Assembly: GCA_025924845.1 (NCBI GenBank) | Contig: JAICHN010000147.1 | Coordinates: 1-10,714, forward strand | From: Chloroflexota bacterium | Lineage (GTDB): Bacteria > Chloroflexota > UBA5177 > JANWHV01 | Length of the DNA stretch: 10,714 nt | Direction: 5' to 3' | Shown here: one piece after another, positions 1 through 7,071 of the stretch | Layout: every line of letters begins with the position of its first letter | Numbering within the stretch: position 1 is the first letter of the stretch | Made by a program: the position numbers and the translations under genes | Notes under the pieces: model-generated | The model's database searches: none | The model's input: the letters and a program-made list of their open reading frames with translations, nothing else | Told to the model about the DNA's origin: nothing

Positions 1-978
1 CCGCTCGCTCGCCGAAAGACCAAGCTGGAACTGGCTCCAGAACGAGGCGATACTGATCAGGGGAATCCAGAAGACGCCGATGCTCTGCACGAAAAGCGAC
101 CACACTCCGGCCGAGATCGAGTGATCCAACTCGCGCACGCCGCCAAAGTACACCACGATGACGGTTCCCAGGCCCGTGATCATCACGAACAAGGGAAAGA
201 TATTGTTGTAGACCAATCCTTCCCGCAGATTGACCTGGTAGCGCTGCTCGTTTACGGCGCGGAACTCGCCGTACATGGAACCTTCACGCCGAAAGCCCTT
301 GGCCACCATCATCCCAGTGATCGCCTCCTGAATCGCCGCGTTCACCCGCGCCAGGGCGCGCTGCGATCGGCGCGATATGGCGCGCGCCAGGCGACGGAAC
401 CCGATCGCCGTGACGATAATCGGCGGTGCGATCAGGAGGGTCAACAAGGCTAGTCCAGGGTTGATGGCGAACAATACGGAGCCGAGCAGGATCACCAGCA
501 AGGCCTGACTGAGCAGGTCGAGGGTGAGCGTGACCACGGTTGAGAAGTCCTGCGTATCAGAGGTTACCCGACTGATGATCTTGCCCGAGGCATATTCATC
601 GAAGAACGACAGGTCCCGGTTCAGCACCGATGCGAACACGTCGAGGCGCAACTGAAGGACGATATTGCTTACCGCCCGCGCCGTAAGCCACTGCCGACCG
701 AAGTTGAACAGCCACGATACGACACCGGCGACGAGGATAACGCCCACCACCAACCCGGCTGTACTCGTGGTTCGCGACGCCGCCAAACTGCCGATCGCCG
801 CCGCGATGGCAATGGGGACGGCTAGATTGACCAACGCACCGAGCAGCGCATAGGTCGCCACGGCGACCATGGTGCCCCGAATCGGTCGGAAATAGCCAAG
901 GATGCGGGCAATTAAGACACGATCGCCGTATTTCCGGTCGTATGCCTCGGCGTCCAGGCCCGCGAAGAGATCAGCCAT
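1..978 (-). CDS. ABC exporter half-transporter, membrane domain part (3' end outside window)
   Basis: Reading from ATG at 978 to the window edge gives 326 open codons with no stop, so the protein is truncated here. The visible part is an ABC type-1 exporter transmembrane domain. It has a cytoplasmic N-terminus ending in LIARILGYFRPIRG, then hydrophobic helices near residues 37-60, 70-90, 150-190 and 265-300. It also has the family pattern FFDEYASGKIISRVTSDTQ (about 126-144), followed by INPGLALL. The ATP-binding domain would lie beyond base 1. The start is well supported: a GGGAGG Shine-Dalgarno (985-990) sits six bases before the ATG, inside the last codons of the upstream transporter gene, whose stop is two bases away. 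This translational linkage suggests the two half-transporters form a heterodimer exporting lipids, drugs or peptides. The substrate cannot be read from sequence. Confidence 0.9.
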   Translation of the reverse strand, partial: MADLFAGLDAEAYDRKYGDRVLIARILGYFRPIRGTMVAVATYALLGALVNLAVPIAIAAAIGSLAASRTTSTAGLVVGVILVAGVVSWLFNFGRQWLTARAVSNIVLQLRLDVFASVLNRDLSFFDEYASGKIISRVTSDTQDFSTVVTLTLDLLSQALLVILLGSVLFAINPGLALLTLLIAPPIIVTAIGFRRLARAISRRSQRALARVNAAIQEAITGMMVAKGFRREGSMYGEFRAVNEQRYQVNLREGLVYNNIFPLFVMITGLGTVIVVYFGGVRELDHSISAGVWSLFVQSIGVFWIPLISIASFWSQFQLGLSASER

Positions 979-980
979 TC

Positions 981-2783
981 TTAACCTCCCACTGCCACGG
1001 AAGGCAGTGCGGGCTCGTAGTGGGCGAAAATGCGGCGGTAGAGACTGCAACGCCCTAACAACTGCTCGTGCGTGCCCTGATCCACCACCTGGCCCTGGTG
1101 CAAGACCAACACCCAGTCGGCGCCCCGAATCTGGGAGAGTCGATGAGTGATCAGGAGCGTGGTGCGCCCGCTCAAGAGGCGACGCATTGCCTTCTGGATC
1201 TCGTCCTCGGTGGCGCTGTCGATCGCGCTGGTCGAGTCATCCAGAATCAAGATGCGCGGATCGCTGAGCAGGGCACGGGCGATCGCCAGGCGCTGGCGCT
1301 GGCCCCCCGAGAGCGTGATGCCACGTTCACCGATCACCGTATCGTAGCCGTCCTGCAAGCGGATAATGAACTCATGTGCCTGGGCGTCACGGGCCGCCTG
1401 TTCGATGACCCGGCGCTGCTCCACCGCGTCCAGTCCACCCTCTCGCCCGCCGAGACCGAACGCAATGTTGTCGGCGATGCTGCGCGAAAAGAGGAAGATA
1501 TCCTGTTCGATGGTCGCGATTTGAGAGCGCAGGGCATCGAGACTCCAGTCACGAACATCCCGGCCATCGACCAGGATGGCGCCGGAGTCGACATCATAGA
1601 TTCGATTGACCAGGCGGGCCAGCGTACTCTTCCCCGCTCCGGTCTGCCCTACAATCGCCACCGTCCGGCCTGGACCGGCCTCGAAGGTGACCTCGCGTAG
1701 GGCGGCGTGCTCCCCGTAACGGAACGATACATGCTCGAAGCGGAGGTCGCCGTGCATCGTGCCGGCGTAACCGGCTTCGTTTTGGTCGAGATTGGCCTCG
1801 TCGCGCAACAGAGCCAGGATGCGCTCCGCCCCCGAAATACCCTGGCGCATAATGTCCCAAGCAAAGGTGGAGGCGAAGACGGGAAAGCCGAACGATCCGA
1901 GCAAGCCGAAATAGGTGACCAAGCCACCCGTGGAGAGTTCACCGTGCGACACCAGATACAGACCGTGCAGCATGGCGCCCGCGAAGGTAAGCGACAACAA
2001 GAGCCGGGGAATATAAATTGCCTGGATCCTCCCCTCTTTAATCGACAAGTCGCGGTAGGCAGAGGCATGGGACATAAACTTTTGTAGCTCCGTCGCTTCC
2101 TGGCCGCTCGCCTTTACCAACTCGATCCCCGCCACCGACTCGGTGAGCCCGGCATTGAGCGCCCCGAACTCGGCGCGCATGGCGCTGGTCACCGGATGGA
2201 GTTGGCGCATGTATTGGCGCACGGCGATGATGTAGGCGACGATGAACAGCAAAGGCGCGGCGAGTAGGACAGGCTGTAGGAAGAAAATGAACACCACCGG
2301 CACGATGATCGCCGTGGAGGAGCTGTAAATAATATCGACGCCGGGCGTGATCATATCGCTCAGCCGATTGACGTCGTTGGCCACCCGCGCCATGATGTCG
2401 CCCACGCGTTGCCGATTGTGAAATGTCTGGCTTTTACCAAGTAAGGCGAGATACAGGTCATCGCGCGCGTCGCGCGCCAGGCGCCTGCTGACCAGATTGA
2501 TCAGGGAGCAGGCGGACATATCGAGCGCCCCGATCACCAGCACCACCACCAGAATAAGCACGGCGTCGCCGGTCAGCGCGGCGTGGGGAGAGGCGTCGTG
2601 TAATACATCGTTGAAGGCACGTCCCACCAGTACCGAAATGACGCTGAATAGAATGTTCACCGTAACGGCGAAAACCAGATAGGGGACGAGTATCCAGCGA
2701 TAACGGAACAGGTGTGACCAAATCCACCTGATCGGGCCTCGGTGGTCCGACACGAAAGCGCCGGCCACGCTAAACTCGCGCAT
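981..2783 (-). CDS. ABC exporter half-transporter (membrane plus ATP-binding domain), likely degenerate subunit of a heterodimer
   Basis: A complete 600-residue half-transporter, the usual size for the MsbA/MdlB/BmrCD-type exporter family. The six-helix membrane domain spans about residues 25-315 and the ATP-binding domain about 345-585. Visible motifs are A-loop Tyr356, Walker A GQTGAGKST (379-387), Q-loop Gln427, signature LSGGQ (491-495), Walker B ILILDD (511-516), D-loop SAID (519-522) and H-loop His547. The catalytic Glu after Walker B is replaced by Asp516, as in the degenerate subunit of heterodimeric exporters such as TM287/288. The partner is presumably the next gene, two bases downstream. 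I chose ATG 2783 because GGAGG lies ten bases upstream. An in-frame ATG at 2930 overlaps the -35 box of the predicted promoter and would add 49 residues of non-family sequence. Substrate unknown. Confidence 0.93.
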   Translation of the reverse strand: MREFSVAGAFVSDHRGPIRWIWSHLFRYRWILVPYLVFAVTVNILFSVISVLVGRAFNDVLHDASPHAALTGDAVLILVVVLVIGALDMSACSLINLVSRRLARDARDDLYLALLGKSQTFHNRQRVGDIMARVANDVNRLSDMITPGVDIIYSSSTAIIVPVVFIFFLQPVLLAAPLLFIVAYIIAVRQYMRQLHPVTSAMRAEFGALNAGLTESVAGIELVKASGQEATELQKFMSHASAYRDLSIKEGRIQAIYIPRLLLSLTFAGAMLHGLYLVSHGELSTGGLVTYFGLLGSFGFPVFASTFAWDIMRQGISGAERILALLRDEANLDQNEAGYAGTMHGDLRFEHVSFRYGEHAALREVTFEAGPGRTVAIVGQTGAGKSTLARLVNRIYDVDSGAILVDGRDVRDWSLDALRSQIATIEQDIFLFSRSIADNIAFGLGGREGGLDAVEQRRVIEQAARDAQAHEFIIRLQDGYDTVIGERGITLSGGQRQRLAIARALLSDPRILILDDSTSAIDSATEDEIQKAMRRLLSGRTTLLITHRLSQIRGADWVLVLHQGQVVDQGTHEQLLGRCSLYRRIFAHYEPALPSVAVGG

Positions 2784-2791
2784 AGTGAAAG

Positions 2792-2844
2792 CGCCTCCAG
2801 ACGGCGATTGGGAAAGGCATGCCGGGTCGCATCTGGACCTGGCG
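2792..2844 (-). promoter_or_regulatory. Leader hairpin that can hide the exporter Shine-Dalgarno site
   Basis: In the minus-strand transcript, bases 2832-2837 (TCCAGA) pair with 2796-2801 (TCTGGA). After a three-base bulge, 2841-2844 (CGCC) pair with 2792-2795 (GGCG). An inner CGGC/GCCG helix (2821-2824 with 2802-2805) extends the stem. The GGAGG of the exporter gene (2794-2798) lies inside the outer stem. This suggests translational control, but I matched no known riboswitch and no ligand can be named. A chance fold in GC-rich RNA is possible. Confidence 0.35.
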
Positions 2845-2901
2845 GCAACCGAAGCGGACGTGGGGGAGCGGGTCGACTCCTCCTGAACACGCCGTAAGAT
2901 G

Positions 2902-2930
2902 ACTCTAGCGGTTGCCTCTATCGCTGTCAA
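2902..2930 (-). promoter_or_regulatory. Sigma70-type promoter for the ABC exporter pair
   Basis: On the minus strand TTGACA (2930-2925) is a perfect -35 box. A 17-base spacer follows, then TAGAGT (2907-2902), a four-of-six match to the -10 consensus. Transcription would start near 2895 and leave a leader of about 110 bases before ATG 2783. The promoter lies between the exporter genes and the small gene upstream of them, so the exporter pair can be transcribed on its own. Confidence 0.7.
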
Positions 2931-2972
2931 GCGCGCTGCTGTGTACTATGATACCCCGGCAATATCCGCGCG

Positions 2973-3269
2973 CTAGCCGCAGGTGCGTAGCCAGCGGAGA
3001 AGGGTGCGCAGGGCGAAGGCGTCGCTTCCCGTATTCCGGGCGATCTCGGCGCAACGCAGATTGAAATCCGACTCATCAGGCTCCGGCCGCCTGAGATCCG
3101 CCATCTCCGCCAGGCTTTCGGGCCGGGTGGAAAGCCAGGATGCTAGATCGGCAGTCGAGAGGGCTCGGGTTCGCCGGAACAGCTCGAGCGCGTACCCCAG
3201 GGTGGCCACGCCGCGGCAGTCCAGCGTGGCGCCCGTATCGTTTGGTTGAGTCGCGGCATAACTTTCCAT
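2973..3269 (-). CDS. Small helical protein of unknown function, possibly HTH-like
   Basis: A 98-residue soluble protein with no signal peptide or membrane segment. From about residue 24 it reads as several short amphipathic helices: LGYALELFRRTRALSTADLA, then WLSTRPESLAEMADLRRPEP, then FNLRCAEIARNTGSDAFAL and a final LLRWL. The spacing, with LSTADLA-WLST followed by a second helix and a conserved-looking LRRPEPDESDF, resembles small helix-turn-helix-like proteins that I recall from Chloroflexota and some other phyla. That is recollection, not a search result. No Shine-Dalgarno is evident before ATG 3269, so the start is uncertain. It is on the same strand as the exporter genes, 189 bases upstream of them and separated by a promoter. 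It is divergent from the sortase gene. A regulatory role for either neighbour is possible but not shown. Confidence 0.6.
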   Translation of the reverse strand: MESYAATQPNDTGATLDCRGVATLGYALELFRRTRALSTADLASWLSTRPESLAEMADLRRPEPDESDFNLRCAEIARNTGSDAFALRTLLRWLRTCG

Positions 3270-3438
3270 GCGGCAAGCATACGCCCCGCCAACTTAGGAC
3301 ACATGCCCCATTGGTGTATGGCCCACTCTCCCCATCCGGCCGGCCGAGTCGGACCATCTCCAGTTTTGCTCGATCAGGCCGATAGTTCTCTTGAGTTAGG
3401 CCGGATCGGGTTCCGGGGCCGGGTAATCAAGGACTCAT
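3270..3438. other. Divergent intergenic region
   Basis: This 169-base gap separates the minus-strand small gene from the plus-strand sortase gene, so it should hold promoters for both. I see no convincing -35/-10 pair for either direction. The best plus-strand candidate (TTAGGA at 3294-3299, 17-base spacer, TATGGC at 3317-3322) matches only half of each consensus. No terminator, RNA gene or short gene is visible. Confidence 0.4.
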
Positions 3439-4077
3439 ATGCGCGTTCCATTACTTATCGCGGTTGCCGCTGTCCCCGCCTTGGTAATCTGGGTGCTTGG
3501 GTCGCCCATCCTTGGGCAGAGCAACGCGGATCGGCGTGCCGCGGATGCCGTACTTACCGCTCCAGCGTCGCCGCGACCGGGCGACTCGGCGGGAACTCGG
3601 CGTCCAACGGATGCTGGGACGCGCGTTCATGTCGACCGTGCTCCCGCGCCGGCCACGTCGGCCGAAGCAGTCAGCCTGATTATTCCACGCATCGCGGTGC
3701 GCGTGCCCGTGATCGACCGGGGGGTGGATGCGCAAGGCAACCTCCCGATCGCGAAGGGGTTGGCGGTCACGCACTATACCTTTTCGGCCGGCGTGGGGGC
3801 CGTGGGAAACTACGTGGCGTATGGGCACGACGACATTCAAGGAAGTGTGTTTCGGCATCTGGATGCGCTGCGCCTCGGCGATCCCATCGAGCTGGTGAGC
3901 GGCGACCGCCGTTATCTCTATCGAGTCACGACCAGCCGAGTGGTCCCCCCGACCGATCTTTCCGTACTGAAGCGTACACCCACCGCGACCATGACTCTGA
4001 TTTCCTGTACGCCGTACATGGTTGATACGCAGCGTATCGTGGTGGACGCCGCGTTGGAGGGCATCGAGGGCCTTTAG
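3439..4077 (+). CDS. Membrane-anchored sortase (class D/E-like cysteine transpeptidase)
   Basis: A 212-residue protein of usual sortase length. Residues 3-22 form a single N-terminal membrane anchor, 30-78 a Pro/Ala/Arg-rich linker, and about 78-207 the sortase beta-barrel, beginning SLIIPRIAVRVPVIDRG. The catalytic triad is visible: His130 in AYGHDDIQGSVFRHL, Cys190 in TLISCTPY and Arg199 in DTQRIVVDA. Sortases cut sorted proteins at an LPXTG-like signal and join them to cell-wall peptidoglycan or to pilin subunits outside the membrane. AAGGA at 3429-3433 lies five bases before ATG 3439. No sorting-signal protein is encoded in the window, so the substrate is unknown. The gene lies 239 bases before the flagellar operon, separated by a palindromic repeat and a candidate promoter. 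It may therefore be a chance neighbour. Class assignment is tentative. Confidence 0.9.
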   Translation: MRVPLLIAVAAVPALVIWVLGSPILGQSNADRRAADAVLTAPASPRPGDSAGTRRPTDAGTRVHVDRAPAPATSAEAVSLIIPRIAVRVPVIDRGVDAQGNLPIAKGLAVTHYTFSAGVGAVGNYVAYGHDDIQGSVFRHLDALRLGDPIELVSGDRRYLYRVTTSRVVPPTDLSVLKRTPTATMTLISCTPYMVDTQRIVVDAALEGIEGL

Positions 4078-4098
4078 ATAGAGTTTCCTCGTACTTGT

Positions 4099-4159
4099 AG
4101 GGGCATCCCTTGTGGGTGCCCTTGCCGGCCGGGACGGGGCATCCACGAGGGATATCCCA
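4099..4159. repeat. REP/MITE-like palindromic element
   Basis: Two 23-base arms (4099-4121 and 4137-4159) are inverted copies matching at 18 of 23 positions by hand count. They surround a 15-base GC-rich centre. Each arm is itself a hairpin: in the left arm GGGCA-T-CCC (4101-4109) pairs with GGGTGCCC (4114-4121) around a TTGT loop. Such hairpin-rich palindromes are often repeated many times in intergenic DNA; I recall similar ones from Chloroflexota. It lies just after the sortase stop and may act as a transcript 3' end or barrier, although no T-tract follows. Confidence 0.65.
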
Positions 4160-4257
4160 TCGGAACCGCCGAGGTATGCGGGCCAAGCTGTACTTGGGTT
4201 TGAGCGGACGGGCTTGGTAGGCGGCGCGCGAAACAGAGTAACCGGCGAACTTGTGGC

Positions 4258-4287
4258 TTGGGATGAGCGCGGTCGCGTGACTACACT
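4258..4287 (+). promoter_or_regulatory. Candidate sigma70-type promoter of the flagellar operon
   Basis: TTGGGA (4258-4263) and TACACT (4282-4287) are separated by 18 bases, each matching four of six consensus positions. Transcription would start near 4294, shortly before the flbD Shine-Dalgarno at 4303-4308. An exact eight-base inverted repeat (4240-4247 and 4290-4297) brackets the promoter and could be an operator. I saw no clear sigma28 or sigma54 flagellar promoter. Confidence 0.4.
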
Positions 4288-4316
4288 ACCGCCGGTTGTG
4301 TAAAGGGATGTGCGCG

Positions 4317-4517
4317 ATGATTTGGCTAACCCGGTTTGACGGCACCCGATTCGCCCTGAATGCCGACATCATCCAATCCATGGAAGAAACGCCGGATACG
4401 GTGATTACGCTCACGAACGGCCATCACTTCGTGGTCCGTGAGCGAGCCGAGGAGGTGATGCGGCAGTTGATTGAGTTTCGGCATCGGGTCCAGGTTGGGC
4501 TGGGAGATGCCCAGTGA
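4317..4517 (+). CDS. flbD: Flagellar protein FlbD
   Basis: A 66-residue protein matching the small FlbD family of gram-positive-type flagellar operons over its whole length. The family pattern is visible as MIWLTRFDGTRFALNADII, then the Glu-rich SMEETPDTVITLTNG and HHFVVRE, followed by a helical tail. Its molecular role is poorly defined; in many bacteria it lies directly before motA, as here. I chose ATG 4317 because AAGGGA (4303-4308) lies eight bases upstream and family members begin with MI-LTR. An in-frame upstream ATG at 4308 would overlap that Shine-Dalgarno site. The stop overlaps the motA start in GTGA, so the two are translationally coupled. Confidence 0.92.
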   Translation: MIWLTRFDGTRFALNADIIQSMEETPDTVITLTNGHHFVVRERAEEVMRQLIEFRHRVQVGLGDAQ

Positions 4518-5353
4518 AGCAGAAGCAAAAGCTCGACCTCAGCACAATTATCGGCTTCATCCTGGCCATGGGCTCGATCATCGCGTCCATCGAACTGGAG
4601 CACGGCAACATTATGTCGTACTTCAATGTCTCCGCCGGCCTTATCGTCTTCGGAGGGAGCCTTGGCGCGGGCATGGTTGCGTTTCCCATGTCGGTGGTAA
4701 AAAAGCTCCCCAAAATGATCTTCCTCTCGATGCGCGAGCCGGCGCGAAACCCGGCGCTCATCGTCCAACAATTCGTCAAGCTGGCCGAGCGAGCGCGCAA
4801 GGAAGGCCTTCTGGCTCTCGAACAGGAGGCGCCCGGCATCAGCGATCCGCTGATTCGGAAGGGCATCATGTTGGTGGTCGATGGGACCGACCCGGAAATT
4901 GTCCGCCAGATCCTGGAAATCGAGATCGTGGCGCGCGAGGCGCGGCACGAGACCGGGATTAGTCTGCTTGAGGCACTGGGCGGCTTCGCTCCCACCCTTG
5001 GCATTCTCGGTACGGTCATGGGGCTCATCCGCATTCTCGCGCACATGTCGTCCGCCAATGAATTGGCCTCCGCGATCGCGGTGGCCTTCACGGCCACGCT
5101 CTACGGTGTAGGATCGGCCAACCTTTTCTGGCTGCCCCTGGCCAACAAGCTGAAGCGTCGCTCGGCCGCGGAGGCCGAAACGGCGGCGCTTATCGTGGAC
5201 GGCGTTGCCGCCATTCAAGCGGGCGATAATCCGCGCATCGTCCAGGAGAAACTGGCTGGATATGTCACGCCCAGCCGTGACAAAAAGGCCGCCAAAGCCG
5301 GCGCGACCACTGCTCAGGGCGCGGTCGCGGGTACGGCCAAGGCAGGGGCGTAA
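4514..5353 (+). CDS. motA: Flagellar motor stator protein MotA
   Basis: MotA forms, with MotB, the ion-conducting stator that drives the flagellar rotor from the cytoplasmic membrane. The 279-residue protein has four membrane segments: about 10-28, 33-58, 155-178 and 185-210. Between the second and third lies the cytoplasmic force-generating loop, with the conserved charged stretch AERARKEGLLALEQEAPGI (91-109). Conserved prolines are seen in APTLGILGTVMG (Pro160) and in WLPLANKLK (Pro208). Translation starts at GTG 4514, overlapping the flbD stop by four bases, with GGGAG (4502-4506) seven bases upstream. The C-terminal 25 residues are an Ala/Gly/Lys tail that many MotA proteins lack. motB follows after three bases. 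Confidence 0.96.
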   Translation: MKQKQKLDLSTIIGFILAMGSIIASIELEHGNIMSYFNVSAGLIVFGGSLGAGMVAFPMSVVKKLPKMIFLSMREPARNPALIVQQFVKLAERARKEGLLALEQEAPGISDPLIRKGIMLVVDGTDPEIVRQILEIEIVAREARHETGISLLEALGGFAPTLGILGTVMGLIRILAHMSSANELASAIAVAFTATLYGVGSANLFWLPLANKLKRRSAAEAETAALIVDGVAAIQAGDNPRIVQEKLAGYVTPSRDKKAAKAGATTAQGAVAGTAKAGA

Positions 5354-5356
5354 CCC

Positions 5357-6061
5357 ATGCGTCCTCGTAAGCCGAAGGTGGTGAAGGAGAACAGCGAGCG
5401 ATGGCTGTTGACCTACTCCGACCTGATCACGCTGCTGATGATCTTTTTCATTCTGCTCTACGCTATGTCGACCACCAACACGCGTAAGTTTCAGGATCTC
5501 ACCGGCGCCTTGAAGCAGGCGTTCAACAATGGGCAGTATCAGATGATCACCCTGGGCGGCAGCCCCGGCAACCCGCAAACCCTGTCCGGCACGGCGAAGG
5601 GTAAGCCGGCGCTGAAGGTGCCCACCAAGAATCTGCAGCTTGCCAAACTGGCCACCATGATCGGTGAGCCGACCTCGGTGGTTACCCTCAGTAAATCCCG
5701 CGAAGGGATTGTGCTGAGCCTGGCAGGCAACCTGTTGTTCTATCCCGGCGATACGAAGCTCAAACCCGAGTCCTTCGCCATACTCGGTAAAGTGTCCAGC
5801 GTGCTCGGCCATCTGCCTAATCTGATCCGCATCGAAGGGAATACCGATGCCCAGGGTGGGTCAACCGCCTTCTCGTCTAGTTGGGCGCTGTCCGCCATGC
5901 GCGCCGTCTCGATCGTCGAGTACCTGAGCACCACGGGAGGGATCAACCCCCACCGCTTGCAGGTTGAGGGACTTGGTGAGTTCCATCCCGTGGCGTCCAA
6001 CAGCACGGCACAGGGGCGGGCGCGGAACCGCCGGGCCGATATTGTCATTCTCTATCCCTGA
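5357..6061 (+). CDS. motB: Flagellar motor stator protein MotB
   Basis: MotB anchors the stator to peptidoglycan and carries the ion-binding aspartate. In this 234-residue protein a short basic cytoplasmic N-terminus precedes one membrane helix (about 17-37), LLTYSDLITLLMIFFILLYA. Asp22 corresponds to the essential ion-carrying Asp of MotB. A plug and linker region follows (40-110). An OmpA-like peptidoglycan-binding domain covers about 115-234 with IEGNTD (159-164), SSWALSAMRA and GRARNRRADI. The usual His of EGHTD is Asn161 here. The YSDLITLLMIFFILLYAMS helix is of the general MotB/proton type, but ion choice cannot be settled from sequence alone. AGGGG at 5344-5348 lies eight bases before ATG 5357. 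Confidence 0.96.
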   Translation: MRPRKPKVVKENSERWLLTYSDLITLLMIFFILLYAMSTTNTRKFQDLTGALKQAFNNGQYQMITLGGSPGNPQTLSGTAKGKPALKVPTKNLQLAKLATMIGEPTSVVTLSKSREGIVLSLAGNLLFYPGDTKLKPESFAILGKVSSVLGHLPNLIRIEGNTDAQGGSTAFSSSWALSAMRAVSIVEYLSTTGGINPHRLQVEGLGEFHPVASNSTAQGRARNRRADIVILYP

Positions 6062-6078
6062 CCAAAGGAGGGCACGAG

Positions 6079-7071
6079 GTGGCTGACGAGGCTCTCACCC
6101 AAACCCAAATCGATGCCTTGCTGGCGCGAGCGGTCGGCGGCGGCGACGACGATGCGGCGGGCAAGGAACGTTTTCGCTCGATCCGGACCTACGATTTCCG
6201 CCACCCCAGCAAACTCTCGAAGGAACAACTTCGCACCATGCAAATGGTGTTCGAGGCCTTCGCGCGCACGGTGAGCGCCGGCCTCTCGGCCATGCTCCGC
6301 ACGCAGGTGCATATCGTGGTGGTCTCCGTACAACAGGCGGTGTTCGATGAATACGCGCGCGGCCTACGCGCGACTACCCTCCTCCATCTGGCGTCGGTCG
6401 AACCACTGCCCGGCACCATTGTCTTCGAGTATGACCTCGGCACGGCGTTCGTGATGCTGGATCGGTTACTGGGAGGGATCGGAAGAGCACCCACCCAGGA
6501 ACGGGAGGTGACCGATATTGAGACTATGCTCCTGCAAACAATCTCGGGAACCTTTATCAACGGCCTGTCCGAGGCCTGGCAACATCTCATACCGATGGAG
6601 GCCAAACTGCTTCGCCTCGAATATTCACCGCGCTACCTCCAGATCGCGCCCCTGAACGAGCCGGTGGCCCTGGTGCTGTTCGACCTTCGCGTGGCGGAGC
6701 GGCAGACCACGATGAGCATGTGCATCCCCTATTCGGTGCTGGAGCCGATCAGCGCCGATCTCAACGTGCAGTCACTCTTCGTGGCGGCCATGAAGGATGA
6801 AGACAACGGCGCGGCGCGGGCGGCCGGAGCCGGCCGGCTGCGCCAGGTCACCATCCCCCTCGTCGCCACCCTGGGATCGACCACGCTCGGCCTGGGTGAG
6901 GTCAATGACCTCCAGGTGGACGACATTATTCGTTTGGATTGCCTCGCGGCGGAACCGATCATCGTGACCGTAAACAAGCGGCCGACCTTCGTGGCGCGGC
7001 CGGGTCTCGCCCGCCAGGGCATGGCCGTACAGATTTTAGGCGTATTGCCGGATGAGGATACTGAAGGATGA
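6079..7071 (+). CDS. fliM: Flagellar motor switch protein FliM
   Basis: FliM is the central ring protein of the flagellar switch. It binds phospho-CheY and sets rotation direction with FliG and FliN. The 330-residue protein is of normal length. The N-terminal CheY-binding peptide is visible as LTQTQIDALLARA (6-18). A Gly/Asp linker follows, then the CheC-like middle domain (about 35-235) with YDFRHPSKLSKEQLRTMQM and the FliM hallmark LDRLLGGIGR (GGxG at 132-135). The C-terminal SpoA domain covers about 255-323. The start is GTG 6079, six bases after the strong Shine-Dalgarno AAAGGAGGG (6064-6072). The stop overlaps the next ATG in ATGA. A retained CheY-binding peptide suggests chemotactic control, although no che gene lies in the window. 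Confidence 0.96.
   Translation: MADEALTQTQIDALLARAVGGGDDDAAGKERFRSIRTYDFRHPSKLSKEQLRTMQMVFEAFARTVSAGLSAMLRTQVHIVVVSVQQAVFDEYARGLRATTLLHLASVEPLPGTIVFEYDLGTAFVMLDRLLGGIGRAPTQEREVTDIETMLLQTISGTFINGLSEAWQHLIPMEAKLLRLEYSPRYLQIAPLNEPVALVLFDLRVAERQTTMSMCIPYSVLEPISADLNVQSLFVAAMKDEDNGAARAAGAGRLRQVTIPLVATLGSTTLGLGEVNDLQVDDIIRLDCLAAEPIIVTVNKRPTFVARPGLARQGMAVQILGVLPDEDTEG

Noticed and set aside
1068..1700. 210-codon plus-strand open frame
   Set aside because: It is antisense to the ATP-binding domain of the exporter subunit, whose motifs are intact on the minus strand.
2657..2890. Leader peptide or upstream open frame beginning in the exporter leader
   Set aside because: It would start at GTG 2890 and run well into the exporter gene in another frame; no Shine-Dalgarno site was seen and the composition is Arg/Pro-rich like a shadow frame.
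2784..2930. N-terminal extension of the ABC transporter from ATG 2930
   Set aside because: The extension would start inside the -35 box of a strong promoter and adds sequence unlike the family, whereas ATG 2783 has a good Shine-Dalgarno site.
3451..4146. 231-codon minus-strand open frame
   Set aside because: It is antisense to the sortase gene, which shows a complete catalytic triad, and runs into the palindromic repeat.
4112..4303. Possible 63-residue protein between the sortase and flbD
   Set aside because: It starts inside the palindromic repeat, has no Shine-Dalgarno site, overlaps the candidate promoter and resembles no known protein.
4424..5812. Long open frame (462 codons) on the minus strand
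   Set aside because: It lies antisense to flbD, motA and motB, all firmly identified. Its translation is rich in His, Arg and Gly, typical of shadow frames in GC-rich DNA.
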